Origin: Streptomyces sp. MMG1121
GTDB taxonomy: Bacteria; Actinomycetota; Actinomycetes; Streptomycetales; Streptomycetaceae
Direction: 5' to 3'
NCBI RefSeq assembly: GCF_001280015.1
Contig: NZ_LGDV01000251.1
Coordinates: forward strand, 62,001 to 126,000
DNA length: 64,000 nucleotides
Below the pieces are notes generated by a model. That model saw only the letters and a list, made by a program, of their open reading frames with translations. It was not told the DNA's origin and did no database searches. This document shows, one piece after another, positions 42,056 to 50,581 of the stretch (positions are counted from its first letter, which is position 1; every line of letters starts with the position of its first letter). Both the position numbers and the translations under genes were made by a program.

Positions 42056-43345
42056 GTGCTGCGCATCCTCGACGAACGAACCGGTGAGCCCGTCCCCGCC
42101 GCCCCCGCCCGCCGCGGCCTGACCCGCATCGAGGCCTACGCCTCCGGACTGGACCCGACCGCCCTGCGGGTCCTGCTCACGGCCGACCTCCTGGTCCGGG
42201 CCCTCGAACTGGGCGGCACCCCGGTCTGGACGATCCTCACGGCCCCCCGCCAGCACGCCGAACTGCGCACCGCTGCCACGACCCTGGCCATCCGCCCCTT
42301 CGAGGACGGCCGCGACCTGGCCTCGGGCCTCGGCGAGGCCCAGGCGATCCACGTGGCGAACGACCCCGCGACCGCCTTCGGGGCCGGACCGGTGATGCGG
42401 GTGGCACCGGTGAGCTGGGAGGGGGAGAAGACGAGGGAGCGCGAGACGGGGGCTGCTGGGGGTGGTGGCTCCGAGTCCGGCTCCGGTGGTGGGTCCGGGG
42501 GTGCTGGGGGCCGTGGTGCTGGGTCCGGCTCCGGTGGTGGGTCCGGGGGTGCTGGGGGCCGCGAGCCCGGGTGTGGGGCAGGTGGTGGCTCCGGGTTCGC
42601 CTCCGATCAGGGTTCCGGCCGTGGGTCCGGGCCTGCTGGGGGTCACGGTTCCGAGCCCGCTTCCGGCGGCCGGGTGCCAGGATCCGGTCCTGGCGGCGCT
42701 CCCGAGCCGGGTGCCGGCCGTTCGCCCGGGTCTGCGCCGGGCCGTGGTTCCGGCTCCGGCTCCGGCTCCGGCTCCGGTGGTGCGTCCGGACCTGCTGCGG
42801 GCCATGACTCCGAGCCCGCTCACGGCCCTGAGGCCGGGCCTGCCGCGGGCCCCGTCTCCGAGTCCGCTTCCGAGCGGCGGTCCGGCCCCGCGCCTGGATC
42901 CGCTCCCGGCCCTGCCTTCGAGCCTGCCCCCGGATCCGCCCCCGGCGGTGCGCCCCACCCGGCTGTCCACCCCACTGCCCACCCCGCGCTCCCCCTCCTC
43001 CTCGCCGACCCCGAGGCCTTCCGGTTCGCGCTGCTGGCCGTTCCGCGCAGTGAGCCCGTGCGGCTCGACCGGGCCGTGCTGGACGAGGCGGCCGGGTCGC
43101 TCGCGCGGTGGCGGCGGGCTGTGGCCGGGTGGGCGCGACAGCCGTCGCGGCCGGTGCCCGAGGCGGTGCGGGCGCGGCTGCGTTCCGCGTGGGAGGACGA
43201 TCTCGATCTGCCCGGCGTCCTGGACGTGCTGCGGGACGTGGCCGGCGCCCCGGACCTGCCCGACGGTGCCCGCTTCGAGACGTACGCCTACGCCGACCGC
43301 CTGCTGGCCCTCGACCTCCTCCGCGACGTCGGGACCCTCGCGTGA
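42056..43345 (+). CDS. Degenerate cysteinyl-tRNA-synthetase/MshC-like protein with Gly/Ser-rich insert
   Basis: This 429-residue protein starts at a GTG (VLRILDERTGEP). Residues 1-115 resemble the first part of cysteinyl-tRNA synthetase or MshC (LTRIEAYASGLDPTALRVLLTADLLVRALELGG), but the zinc Cys/His and the HIGH and KMSKS-type signatures are missing. A low-complexity Gly/Ser/Pro block (about 42,420-42,970, roughly 185 residues) follows. The end (LDRAVLDEAAGSLARWRRAVAGWARQPSRPVPEAVRARLRSAWEDDLDLPGVLDVL) resembles the helical C-terminal part of those enzymes. It is probably not catalytic. The stop overlaps the next start. Confidence 0.6.
   Translation: MLRILDERTGEPVPAAPARRGLTRIEAYASGLDPTALRVLLTADLLVRALELGGTPVWTILTAPRQHAELRTAATTLAIRPFEDGRDLASGLGEAQAIHVANDPATAFGAGPVMRVAPVSWEGEKTRERETGAAGGGGSESGSGGGSGGAGGRGAGSGSGGGSGGAGGREPGCGAGGGSGFASDQGSGRGSGPAGGHGSEPASGGRVPGSGPGGAPEPGAGRSPGSAPGRGSGSGSGSGSGGASGPAAGHDSEPAHGPEAGPAAGPVSESASERRSGPAPGSAPGPAFEPAPGSAPGGAPHPAVHPTAHPALPLLLADPEAFRFALLAVPRSEPVRLDRAVLDEAAGSLARWRRAVAGWARQPSRPVPEAVRARLRSAWEDDLDLPGVLDVLRDVAGAPDLPDGARFETYAYADRLLALDLLRDVGTLA
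42476..42571 (+). repeat. 48-bp tandem repeat inside the Gly/Ser-rich insert
   Basis: Two 48-bp units, starting at 42,476 and 42,524, encode 16-residue Gly/Ser blocks such as SGSGGGSGGAGGRGAG. The rest of the block repeats less exactly. The frame is kept. Confidence 0.75.
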
Positions 43346-43887
43346 TCACGCGCGCGGGCGCGACGGGCCCGCTGCGCCGGCTGGTGGTGCTGCGGCACGC
43401 CAAGTCCGCCTGGCCCGAGGGCGTAGAGGACCGCCGCAGGCCGCTCGCGCGACGCGGCCTGCGGGACGCCCCGGCCGCCGGACGCGCCCTCGCCGAGGCC
43501 GACTGCCTGCCCGACCTCGCCCTGTGCTCCACGGCCGCGCGGGCGCGCCGCACCTGGGAGCTGGCCTCCGCCGAGTGGGGCACCCCGCCGCCGGTGCGCT
43601 ACGACCCGCGGCTGTACGCGGCCGACGTGGCGGAACTGGTGGAGGTGGTCCACGAGGTGCCGTCCGAGGTGGAGACCCTGCTGCTCGTCGGGCACAACCC
43701 GGGCTTGGAGGAACTGGTCCTGGAGCTGGCCGGGGACGGCCTCGACGACACGCTGCAGCGGGTGCGGACGAAGTTCCCGACGTCCGCGATCGCCGTCCTC
43801 AACTGGCGCGGCACCGGCTGGTCCGCCCTCGCCCCGGGGGCCGCCCTGCTGACCTGGATGACCGTGCCGCGCGGCGTCAAGGAGTGA
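43342..43887 (+). CDS. SixA-type histidine phosphatase
   Basis: This 181-residue phosphatase of the RHG superfamily has the catalytic LRHAKSAWPEG (R-H-A) near the N-terminus, then DRRRPLARRGLRDAPAAGRAL, CSTAARARRTWEL, and the second His in VGHNPGLEELVLEL. SixA enzymes dephosphorylate phosphohistidine, and some act on small molecules. The GTG overlaps the stop of the CysRS-like gene (GTGA), so the two are translationally coupled. Confidence 0.9.
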   Translation: MITRAGATGPLRRLVVLRHAKSAWPEGVEDRRRPLARRGLRDAPAAGRALAEADCLPDLALCSTAARARRTWELASAEWGTPPPVRYDPRLYAADVAELVEVVHEVPSEVETLLLVGHNPGLEELVLELAGDGLDDTLQRVRTKFPTSAIAVLNWRGTGWSALAPGAALLTWMTVPRGVKE

Positions 43888-43986
43888 CGCGCCTCACGCG
43901 CGCGTGCCCGAGCCGCAGCACCCCGCGCGCGTGGCCGCGTCCTCGGCCCGGGAGGGGCACTCCCCGTCACCGCATAGGCTGACGGG

Positions 43987-44613
43987 ATGCAGGACGAGTA
44001 CCGCACAGTCGCTCGCGCGGGCGTGCACGAGACCGAGATCAACCGCTCCCGCTTCCTGTGCGCCCTCGCCCCGGCCGCCACCGAGCAGGAGGCGCAGGAC
44101 TTCATCGCCTCCGTCGGCAAGGAGCACGCCGACGCGACCCACAACTGCTGGGCGTACGTCATCGGCACGGACGCCTCCGTGCAGAAGGCCAGCGACGACG
44201 GCGAACCGGGCGGCACCGCCGGCGTCCCCATGCTCCAGATGCTGCTGCGCCGTGAGATGCGCTACGTCGTCGCGGTCGTCACCCGCTACTACGGCGGCGT
44301 CAAGCTCGGCGCCGGCGGACTGATCCGCGCGTACGGCGGTGCCGTCGGCGAGGCCCTCGACACGCTCGGCACGCTTACCCGGCGCCGCTTCCGGCTGGCC
44401 ACGGTGACCGTCGACCACCAGCGCGCGGGCAAGGTCCAGAACGACCTGCGCGCCACCGGGCGCGAGGTCCGGGACGTCCGCTACGGCGAGGCCGTCACCA
44501 TCGAGATCGGCCTGCCCGACGCCGACGTGGACGCCTTCCGCGCCTGGCTGGCGGATGCCACGGCGGGCACGGCGGGGTTCGAACTGGGCGGAGAAGCCTA
44601 CGGAGACGCGTGA
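43987..44613 (+). CDS. YigZ/IMPACT-family protein
   Basis: This 208-residue protein has the IMPACT core SRFLCALAPAATEQEAQDFIASVGKEHADATHNCWAYVIG, SDDGEPGGTAGVPMLQMLL and VVAVVTRYYGGVKLGAGGLIRAYGGAV, followed by a ferredoxin-like C-terminal domain (TVTVDHQRAGKVQNDLRATGREV). Its function is not settled: a link to translation or nucleic acid binding is suggested for the family. It stands alone behind a short AT-rich gap. Confidence 0.92.
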   Translation: MQDEYRTVARAGVHETEINRSRFLCALAPAATEQEAQDFIASVGKEHADATHNCWAYVIGTDASVQKASDDGEPGGTAGVPMLQMLLRREMRYVVAVVTRYYGGVKLGAGGLIRAYGGAVGEALDTLGTLTRRRFRLATVTVDHQRAGKVQNDLRATGREVRDVRYGEAVTIEIGLPDADVDAFRAWLADATAGTAGFELGGEAYGDA

Positions 44614-44718
44614 CACAGCGGGCTGATCGTTCATATTCGCATCAACTTCGCGGTCGTGAAGGGCTGATACGGGAGTAACCGCCCGTGATGTCAGGCCCGG
44701 CCGTTAACCTCGGGGATC

Positions 44719-45882
44719 ATGAGACTGCTGCACACGTCCGACTGGCATCTCGGCCGGGCCTTCCACCGGGTGAACCTGCTCGGGGCCCAGGCCGAGTTCA
44801 TCGGTCACCTCGTCAGCGTCGTGCGCGAGCACGCCGTGGACGCGGTGGTCGTGTCCGGCGACGTGTACGACCGCGCGGTGCCCCCGCTTGCCGCGGTCGA
44901 GCTGTTCGACGACGCGCTGCACCGCCTCGCGGACCTCGGCGTGCCCACGGTGATGATCTCCGGCAACCACGACTCGGCCCGTCGTCTCGGCGTCGGCGCC
45001 GGGCTCATCGAGCGCGCCGGCATCCACCTGCGCACCGATGCGGCCGCCGCCGGCACGCCGGTCGTGCTGCCCGACGCCCATGGGGACGTCGCCTTCTACG
45101 GGCTGCCCTATCTCGAACCCGCCCTGGTGAAGGACGAGTTCGGGGTGGAGAAGGCCGGGCACGAGGCCGTGCTCGGCGCCGCCATGGACCGCGTCCGCGC
45201 CGACCTCGCCACGCGCGCGCGGGGCACCCGCTCCGTCGTCCTCGCCCACGCCTTCGTCGCCGGCGGCCAGGCCAGCGACAGCGAGCGGGACATCACCGTC
45301 GGCGGGGTCGCCGCCGTACCGGCCGGTGTCTTCGACGGGGTCGACTACGTGGCGCTCGGCCATCTGCACGGCTGCCAGACCCTCACCGGGCGCGTGCGCT
45401 ACTCCGGCTCCCCGCTCGCCTACTCCTTCTCCGAGGCCGACCACCGCAAGAGCATGTGGCTGATCGACCTCGGCGCAGACGGTTCCGTCAGCGCCGAGCG
45501 CCTGGACTGCCCGGTGCCGCGACCGCTGGCCCGCATCCGGGGCACCCTGGAGGACCTGCTGGCGGACCCGGCGCTGAGCGGCCACGAGGACGCCTGGGTC
45601 GAGGCCACGCTCACCGACCCGGTCCGCCCGGCCGACCCCATGGCCCGGCTCACCGAGCGCTTCCCGCACACCCTCAGCCTCGTCTTCGCCCCGGAGCGGG
45701 CTCCCGGCGGCCCCGGGGCGTCGTACGCCCGGCGGCTCGCGGGCCGCAGCGACCAGCAGGTCGCCCAGGACTTCGTCGCCCATGTGCGCGGGGCCGGACC
45801 GGACGACCGGGAGCTGGACGTGCTGCGCGAGGCGTTCGACGCCGTGCGCGCCGACGACGTCGTACGGGAGGTGGCCCGATGA
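44719..45882 (+). CDS. sbcD: Nuclease SbcD subunit (Mre11-like)
   Basis: This 387-residue calcineurin-type nuclease has the metal-site motifs LLHTSDWHLGRAFH, VSGDVYDRAVPP, MISGNHDSARRL, HAFVAGGQAS and ALGHLHGCQ, all in order. With SbcC it forms the ATP-dependent complex that opens hairpins and trims broken ends. The ATG at 44,719 follows a leader of about 100 bases. The stop overlaps the SbcC start (ATGA), coupling the two. Confidence 0.97.
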   Translation: MRLLHTSDWHLGRAFHRVNLLGAQAEFIGHLVSVVREHAVDAVVVSGDVYDRAVPPLAAVELFDDALHRLADLGVPTVMISGNHDSARRLGVGAGLIERAGIHLRTDAAAAGTPVVLPDAHGDVAFYGLPYLEPALVKDEFGVEKAGHEAVLGAAMDRVRADLATRARGTRSVVLAHAFVAGGQASDSERDITVGGVAAVPAGVFDGVDYVALGHLHGCQTLTGRVRYSGSPLAYSFSEADHRKSMWLIDLGADGSVSAERLDCPVPRPLARIRGTLEDLLADPALSGHEDAWVEATLTDPVRPADPMARLTERFPHTLSLVFAPERAPGGPGASYARRLAGRSDQQVAQDFVAHVRGAGPDDRELDVLREAFDAVRADDVVREVAR

Positions 45883-48875
45883 GGCTGCACCGGCTCGACA
45901 TCACCGCCTTCGGGCCCTTCGGCGGCTCCCAGAGCGTCGACTTCGACGCGCTGTCCGCCGCCGGCCTCTTCCTGCTGCACGGCCCCACCGGCGCGGGCAA
46001 GACCTCCGTCCTGGACGCCGTCTGCTACGCCCTGTACGGCTCGGTCCCCGGCGCCCGCCAGAGCGGCGGCGGCCAGGGGATGAACCTGCGCAGCGACCAC
46101 GCCGAGCCCGGTATCCGCACCGAGGTCCGCCTCGACCTCACCGTCGCCGGACGGCGGCTGGAGATCACCCGGCAGCCGCCCCGGGAGCGGCGCAAACTGC
46201 GCGGCACGGGCACGACGGTCGACAAGGCCCAGACCTGGCTGCGCGAGTACGACGCCGCGGCCGGCGCCTGGAAGGACCGCAGCCGCTCCCACCAGGAGAT
46301 CGGCGAGGAGATCACCCAGCTGCTCGGGATGAGCCGCGAGCAGTTCTGCCAGGTCGTGCTGCTGCCCCAGGGCGACTTCGCCCGCTTCCTGCGCGCCGAC
46401 GCCGAGGCCCGCGGCCGGCTGCTCGGCCGGCTCTTCGACACCCAGCGCTTCGCCGATGTCGAAAAGCGCCTCGCCGACCGCCGCCGCGCCACCGAGGCAC
46501 GCGTGCGCGAGGGTGACGCGGGTCTGCTCGCCGACGCCCACCGCATGCAGCAGGAGGCCGGCGACGCCATGGAGCTGCCCGAGCTGGCGCCCGGCGACCC
46601 GGGCCTGGCCGAGGCGGTCCTGGGAGCCGCCGCCGTGGCCCGCGTCACCGCCCGCGAGCGCCTCACGGTCGCCCACTGCCGCCTCGGTGCCGCCGAGTCC
46701 GCCCACACCGAGGCCCGCCGCGCCCTGGACGACGTACGCGAACTCGACCGGCTGCAGGGCAGGTTCGCCGAGGCGCGGCGGCGCGCCGAGCGGCTTCAGC
46801 AGCACGCGGGCGCCCACCGCGAGGCCCAGCAGCGCATGGAGCGGGCCCGCAAGGCGGAGGCGGTGGCGCCCGCGCTGGAGCTGCGCGAGGCCGCCGAACA
46901 GGAGCACCACAGGGCCGCGGCGGCCGAGGCACGCGCGCGCGGGACGCTCCCCGGCTCCTACGCCGATTCCGGCCCGAGCGGACTGGCCACCGCCGCCCGC
47001 CGGGTCGCCGAGGAGCTGGGCGGCCTGGACGCGGCCCGGCGCGCCGAGCGCCGGCTCGCCCGCCTGACCGAGGAGCGCTCCGGGCTCGACCGGCAGGAGC
47101 GCGCCGACGAGGACGTGCTGCGCGAGGCCGACGCCTGGCTCGACGGCTGGGACACCGCCCGCGCGGCGCTCCAGTCCCGCGTCGACTCCGCCCAGGAGGC
47201 CGCCACCCGCGCCGAACAGCTCGCCGTACAGCGGGAACCGATGGGCGGGCGGCTCGGCGCGGCCCGCACCCGGGACGCCCTGGCCGCCGACCTGGAGGAC
47301 GCGCAGCGCCGGGTGCGCGCGTCCCAGCAGCAGGCCCTCGGCGCCCGCGCCCACTGGCTCGACCTCAAGGAACAGCGCCTGAACGGTATCGCCGCCGAAC
47401 TGGCCGCCCACCTCACCGACGGCGAGCCCTGCGCCGTCTGCGGAGCCACCGCACACCCCGCCCCGGCCCGCAAGGTCGCCGGACACGTCGACCGCGAAGC
47501 CGAGGAACGGGCTCAGGCCACCTCCCAGCAGGCCGACCGGCAGCACGCCGAGGACGAGCGGCGGCTCGGCGTCGTCCGCGAGGCCCTGGCCGCCGCCACC
47601 GCCGAGGCCGGCGACACGCCCACGGCCCAACTCGAAGAGAACGCGGCCGAGTTGGAGCAGGAGTACGCTCGGGCCCGCCGTGAGGCCTCCGCCCTGCACG
47701 CCGCCCACGAGGAGCTGCGGCGCGCCGAGCACGAGCGCGAGCAGCGCCTCGCCGATCGCCAGCAGGCCGCCGTACGGGCCGCCTCCCGGCTCACCCGGCG
47801 CGAGACCCTGGAGCGCGAACAGGCCGAACTGGAAGCGGAGTTGGTGCAGGCGCGCGGTGCCGCGGGCAGCGTGGCCGCGCGCGCCGCGCAACTGGAGCGG
47901 CGGGTGGCGCTGCTCACCGACGCCGCCGACGCGGCGCGCACCGCCGAGGACGCCGCGCAGCGCCTGAAGGACGCCGACGCCCGCCTCGCCGACGCCGCCT
48001 ACCGCGCCGGGTTCGAGACCCCGCAGGCCGCGGCCGCCGCCCTCCTGGACGCCACCGCCCACCGCGAGCTGCAACACCGCCTGGACGCCTGGCAGTCGGA
48101 GGAGGCGGCCGTACGGGCCGTGCTGGCCGAGGCCGACGCCGCGGCCGCCGCCCAGCAGCCGCCCGCCGATCTCGCCACGGCCGAACGGGCCGCGGCGGAG
48201 GCGGAGCGGCGCCTGCGCACGGCCGCCTCGGCCCGCGACGCCGCCGCCCGCTGCCGCACCGAGCTGGACCGGCTCTCCGGGCGCGCCGCCGAGGCGGTAC
48301 GGCGGCTCGCCCCCGTGCGCGAGGAGTACGACCGGGTCGCCCGTCTCGCCGCCCTCACCGCGGGCACCTCCGCCGACAACGAACGCAAGATGCGCCTGGA
48401 GTCGTATGTGCTCGCGGCCCGCCTGGAGCAGGTCGCCGCCGCCGCGACCGCCCGGCTGCAGCGCATGTCGTCCGGCCGCTACACCCTCGTCCACTCCGAC
48501 GACCGCTCCGGACGCGGCCGCAGCGGGCTGGGGCTGCACGTGGTCGACGCCTGGACCGGACGCGAACGCGACACCGCCACCCTCTCCGGCGGCGAGACCT
48601 TCTTCGCGTCGCTCGCACTCGCCCTGGGCCTCGCGGACGTCGTCACGGACGAGGCCGGCGGGGTCCGGCTGGACACCCTCTTCATCGACGAGGGCTTCGG
48701 CAGCCTCGACGACCAGACCCTCGACGAGGTCCTCGACGTCCTCGACTCACTCCGGGAGCGGGACCGCAGCGTGGGCATCGTCAGCCACGTCCCCGACCTG
48801 CGGCGGCGGATCCACGCGCAGCTGGAGGTCGTGAAGGACAGAGCGGGGTCCACGGTGCGGCAGCGGGGCGTCTGA
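45879..48875 (+). CDS. sbcC: Nuclease SbcC subunit (Rad50-like ATPase)
   Basis: This 998-residue SMC-type ATPase has Walker A GPTGAGKTSVLDAVCYALYG near residue 33. Long coiled coils flank a zinc hook at Cys518-A-V-Cys521, almost exactly mid-protein. The C-terminal half carries the signature LSGGETFFASLALALGLAD and Walker B TLFIDEGFGSLDDQTLDEVLDVLD. The length fits SbcC. It dimerises through the hook and drives SbcD. The ATG overlaps the SbcD stop. Confidence 0.97.
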   Translation: MRLHRLDITAFGPFGGSQSVDFDALSAAGLFLLHGPTGAGKTSVLDAVCYALYGSVPGARQSGGGQGMNLRSDHAEPGIRTEVRLDLTVAGRRLEITRQPPRERRKLRGTGTTVDKAQTWLREYDAAAGAWKDRSRSHQEIGEEITQLLGMSREQFCQVVLLPQGDFARFLRADAEARGRLLGRLFDTQRFADVEKRLADRRRATEARVREGDAGLLADAHRMQQEAGDAMELPELAPGDPGLAEAVLGAAAVARVTARERLTVAHCRLGAAESAHTEARRALDDVRELDRLQGRFAEARRRAERLQQHAGAHREAQQRMERARKAEAVAPALELREAAEQEHHRAAAAEARARGTLPGSYADSGPSGLATAARRVAEELGGLDAARRAERRLARLTEERSGLDRQERADEDVLREADAWLDGWDTARAALQSRVDSAQEAATRAEQLAVQREPMGGRLGAARTRDALAADLEDAQRRVRASQQQALGARAHWLDLKEQRLNGIAAELAAHLTDGEPCAVCGATAHPAPARKVAGHVDREAEERAQATSQQADRQHAEDERRLGVVREALAAATAEAGDTPTAQLEENAAELEQEYARARREASALHAAHEELRRAEHEREQRLADRQQAAVRAASRLTRRETLEREQAELEAELVQARGAAGSVAARAAQLERRVALLTDAADAARTAEDAAQRLKDADARLADAAYRAGFETPQAAAAALLDATAHRELQHRLDAWQSEEAAVRAVLAEADAAAAAQQPPADLATAERAAAEAERRLRTAASARDAAARCRTELDRLSGRAAEAVRRLAPVREEYDRVARLAALTAGTSADNERKMRLESYVLAARLEQVAAAATARLQRMSSGRYTLVHSDDRSGRGRSGLGLHVVDAWTGRERDTATLSGGETFFASLALALGLADVVTDEAGGVRLDTLFIDEGFGSLDDQTLDEVLDVLDSLRERDRSVGIVSHVPDLRRRIHAQLEVVKDRAGSTVRQRGV

Positions 48876-48879
48876 CGCG

Positions 48880-49326
48880 TCAGCGGCCCAGCGCCCGCCG
48901 GGGCAGTGGCGAGGAGTACACGACGCTGGTCGTCACCGAGCCCAGCGCGCCGATCTTCCCGGATATCTGCTCCAGATGGGACATGGACCGTGCGGCGACC
49001 TTGATGACGAAGCAGTCGTCGCCCGTCACATGGTGCGCCTCCAGGATCTCGGGCGTGGCGGCCACCAGGTCGTGAAACGGCTTGTAGTTGCCATTCGGAT
49101 AGCGCAGCCGCACGAAGGCCAGGATCGGCAGCCCGAGCCGCTCGGGGTCGACGACCGCCGCGTAGCCCTGGATCACGCCGGCCTCCTCCAGCCGTCGTAC
49201 CCGTTCGGTGACGGCGCTCGGCGACATCGAGACGGCACGCGCCAGTTCGGCGTAGCTGGCCCGGCCCTCCCGCTGGAGGACCTCGAGGATGCGCCAGTCG
49301 GTGGCGTCCGGGGAATACACGGTCAT
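48880..49326 (-). CDS. Lrp/AsnC-family regulator (divergent from rhodanese)
   Basis: This 148-residue regulator has DATDWRILEVLQREGRASYAELARAVSMSPSAVTERVRRLEEAGVIQGYAAVVD as the helix-turn-helix and the RAM sensor domain VRLRYPNGNYKPFHDLVAATPEILEAHHVTGDDCFVIKVAA. The ATG at 49,326 (MTVYSPDATDW) fits the family, while a longer frame upstream reads poorly. It is divergent from a rhodanese gene with a 94-bp gap, so it is likely to control that gene. Confidence 0.92.
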   Translation of the reverse strand: MTVYSPDATDWRILEVLQREGRASYAELARAVSMSPSAVTERVRRLEEAGVIQGYAAVVDPERLGLPILAFVRLRYPNGNYKPFHDLVAATPEILEAHHVTGDDCFVIKVAARSMSHLEQISGKIGALGSVTTSVVYSSPLPRRALGR

Positions 49327-49384
49327 CCCGGATGGATAGCAGGGAAATCCCCGGCCCATCAAGGGGAAGCCCGTGCATCGTCCC

Positions 49385-49413
49385 TTCAGGGAGCGGCCCG
49401 GCGGCCGTAGATT
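49385..49413 (+). promoter_or_regulatory. Rhodanese gene promoter, probably giving a leaderless transcript
   Basis: A TTCAGG -35-like box (49,385-49,390), a 17-bp spacer and a TAGATT -10 (49,408-49,413) place the start point at about 49,420, right at the ATG at 49,421. No ribosome site precedes that ATG, which fits a leaderless mRNA. Confidence 0.5.
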
Positions 49414-49420
49414 CTCAGCC

Positions 49421-49897
49421 ATGATCACCACGACCACCACGAACCCCGTCCTGCGCGTGGCCCCGGCCGCCCCCGCCGAGGCAGCCGCCTACTTCCGGGC
49501 GAGCCTCGCCTTCCACGCCGACGTCTCCGACGTGGCCGCCGCCCTCACGGCCGACGGCGACCCCGGCTTCGTCGTCGTGGACTCCCGCTCGACCGAGTCC
49601 TGGGACCAGGGCCATCTGCCCGGCGCGATCCACCTGCCCACCGCGCTCATCCCCGAACAGGCCGGGCAACTCCTCGACCGGTCCGTGCCGGTGGTGACGT
49701 ACTGCTGGGGCCCGGGCTGCAACGGCGCCACCCGCGCCGCCCTCGCCCTCGCCGAACTCGGCTACCAGGTCAAGGAGATGCTCGGGGGGTTCGAGTACTG
49801 GGCGCGCGAGGGCTTCGCCTACGAGACCTGGCAGGGCCCGGCACGCCGCGACGCCGACCCGCTGACCGCTCCCGTCGAAGGCGAGTGCGGCTGCTGA
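49421..49897 (+). CDS. Rhodanese-like sulfurtransferase
   Basis: This 158-residue single-domain protein has GFVVVDSRSTESWDQGHLPGAIHLP and the active Cys region VVTYCWGPGCNGATRAALALAELGYQVKEMLGGFEYWAREGF. The loop C-W-G-P-G-C-N holds two Cys, and the first is in the position of the usual nucleophile. The C-terminus ends GECGC. It probably moves sulfane sulfur or acts in a stress response. An Lrp-type gene is divergent from it. Confidence 0.9.
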   Translation: MITTTTTNPVLRVAPAAPAEAAAYFRASLAFHADVSDVAAALTADGDPGFVVVDSRSTESWDQGHLPGAIHLPTALIPEQAGQLLDRSVPVVTYCWGPGCNGATRAALALAELGYQVKEMLGGFEYWAREGFAYETWQGPARRDADPLTAPVEGECGC

Positions 49898-49923
49898 CGA
49901 CGGCCCGTGTAGGTTCTCTGCCC

Positions 49924-50439
49924 ATGGCTCGATACGCGGATCCAGGCGCCCTGGAGTGGGTGGAATCGGGCGGCGGCCCCCTCATAGCCGTACCCGAGAC
50001 GGTGCTGCCGTTCTGGGCGGGCGCCGACAGCGAGGACCTCGCCACGGACTACGACCGGGCGTGCGAGGTCGACGGACCCGTCGGCCTGCTCCCCGTCGGC
50101 GACAGCGCCGCCCTCGTCTTCGGTGACGAACCCGACTCCACCTCCTTCCTGCCGGAGCACGCCACCTTCGTACGGTGGTCCGCCGCGTACTCCGAGGCGG
50201 AGCTGCTCGCCGGTGTCCCGGCCGCCCTCGACGCGGCGGTGTGGGGGAGCGAGGTCCGCTGGCGGGTGCCCGGACCGGTGCTGCTGTTCGACGCGGCCCG
50301 GCCCGGCCGGGCCGCGGGTCGCACCGAGCACCTGCGGGTGCCGCTGGAGGCCGGCACGTACGCGGTGCGCGCCGCCTATGCGCAGCCGGGGCCGGAGACC
50401 TGGCTCGGGCTGGTGCGGCTCAGCCGGATCAGCGCCTGA
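49924..50439 (+). CDS. Imm21-type immunity protein (orphan)
   Basis: This 171-residue protein matches the Imm21 pattern as I know it: ALEWVESGGGPLIAVPETVLPFWAGA, then TDYDRACEVDGPVGLLPVGDSAALVFGDEPDSTSFLPEHATFVRW and TYAVRAAYAQPGPETWLGLVRL. Imm21 proteins guard against secreted polymorphic toxins. No toxin gene lies beside it, so it may protect from toxins of other strains or from a toxin elsewhere in the genome. It follows the rhodanese gene by 26 bases. Confidence 0.72.
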   Translation: MARYADPGALEWVESGGGPLIAVPETVLPFWAGADSEDLATDYDRACEVDGPVGLLPVGDSAALVFGDEPDSTSFLPEHATFVRWSAAYSEAELLAGVPAALDAAVWGSEVRWRVPGPVLLFDAARPGRAAGRTEHLRVPLEAGTYAVRAAYAQPGPETWLGLVRLSRISA

Positions 50440-50440
50440 G

Positions 50441-50580
50441 CCCCCGTCGCCCGGGCCCCCGTGGCCCGGGCCTTCGTCGTCCGGGCCCCCGTGGCCCGGG
50501 CCTTCGTCGTCCGGGCCCCCGTGGCCCGGGCCTTCGTCGTCCGGGCCCCCGTGGCCCGGGCCCTCGTCGGCCGAGCCCTC
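50441..50580. repeat. 30-bp GC-rich tandem repeat between convergent genes
   Basis: Three identical 30-bp units (50,461-50,490, 50,491-50,520, 50,521-50,550) are flanked by partial copies on each side. Each unit is two similar 15-bp halves built around CCCGGGCC and CCGGGCCC, so the array can fold into many hairpins. It lies between the Imm21 stop and the P450 stop and probably ends both transcripts. The right edge overlaps no gene. Confidence 0.85.
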
Positions 50581-50581
50581 G

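Noticed and set aside
45420..48539. Minus-strand open frame of 1039 codons
   Set aside because: It lies antisense to sbcC and the end of sbcD; both have clear motifs.
50461..50580. CRISPR-like array
   Set aside because: The 30-bp units are directly adjacent without unique spacers, and no cas genes are present; it is a plain tandem repeat.
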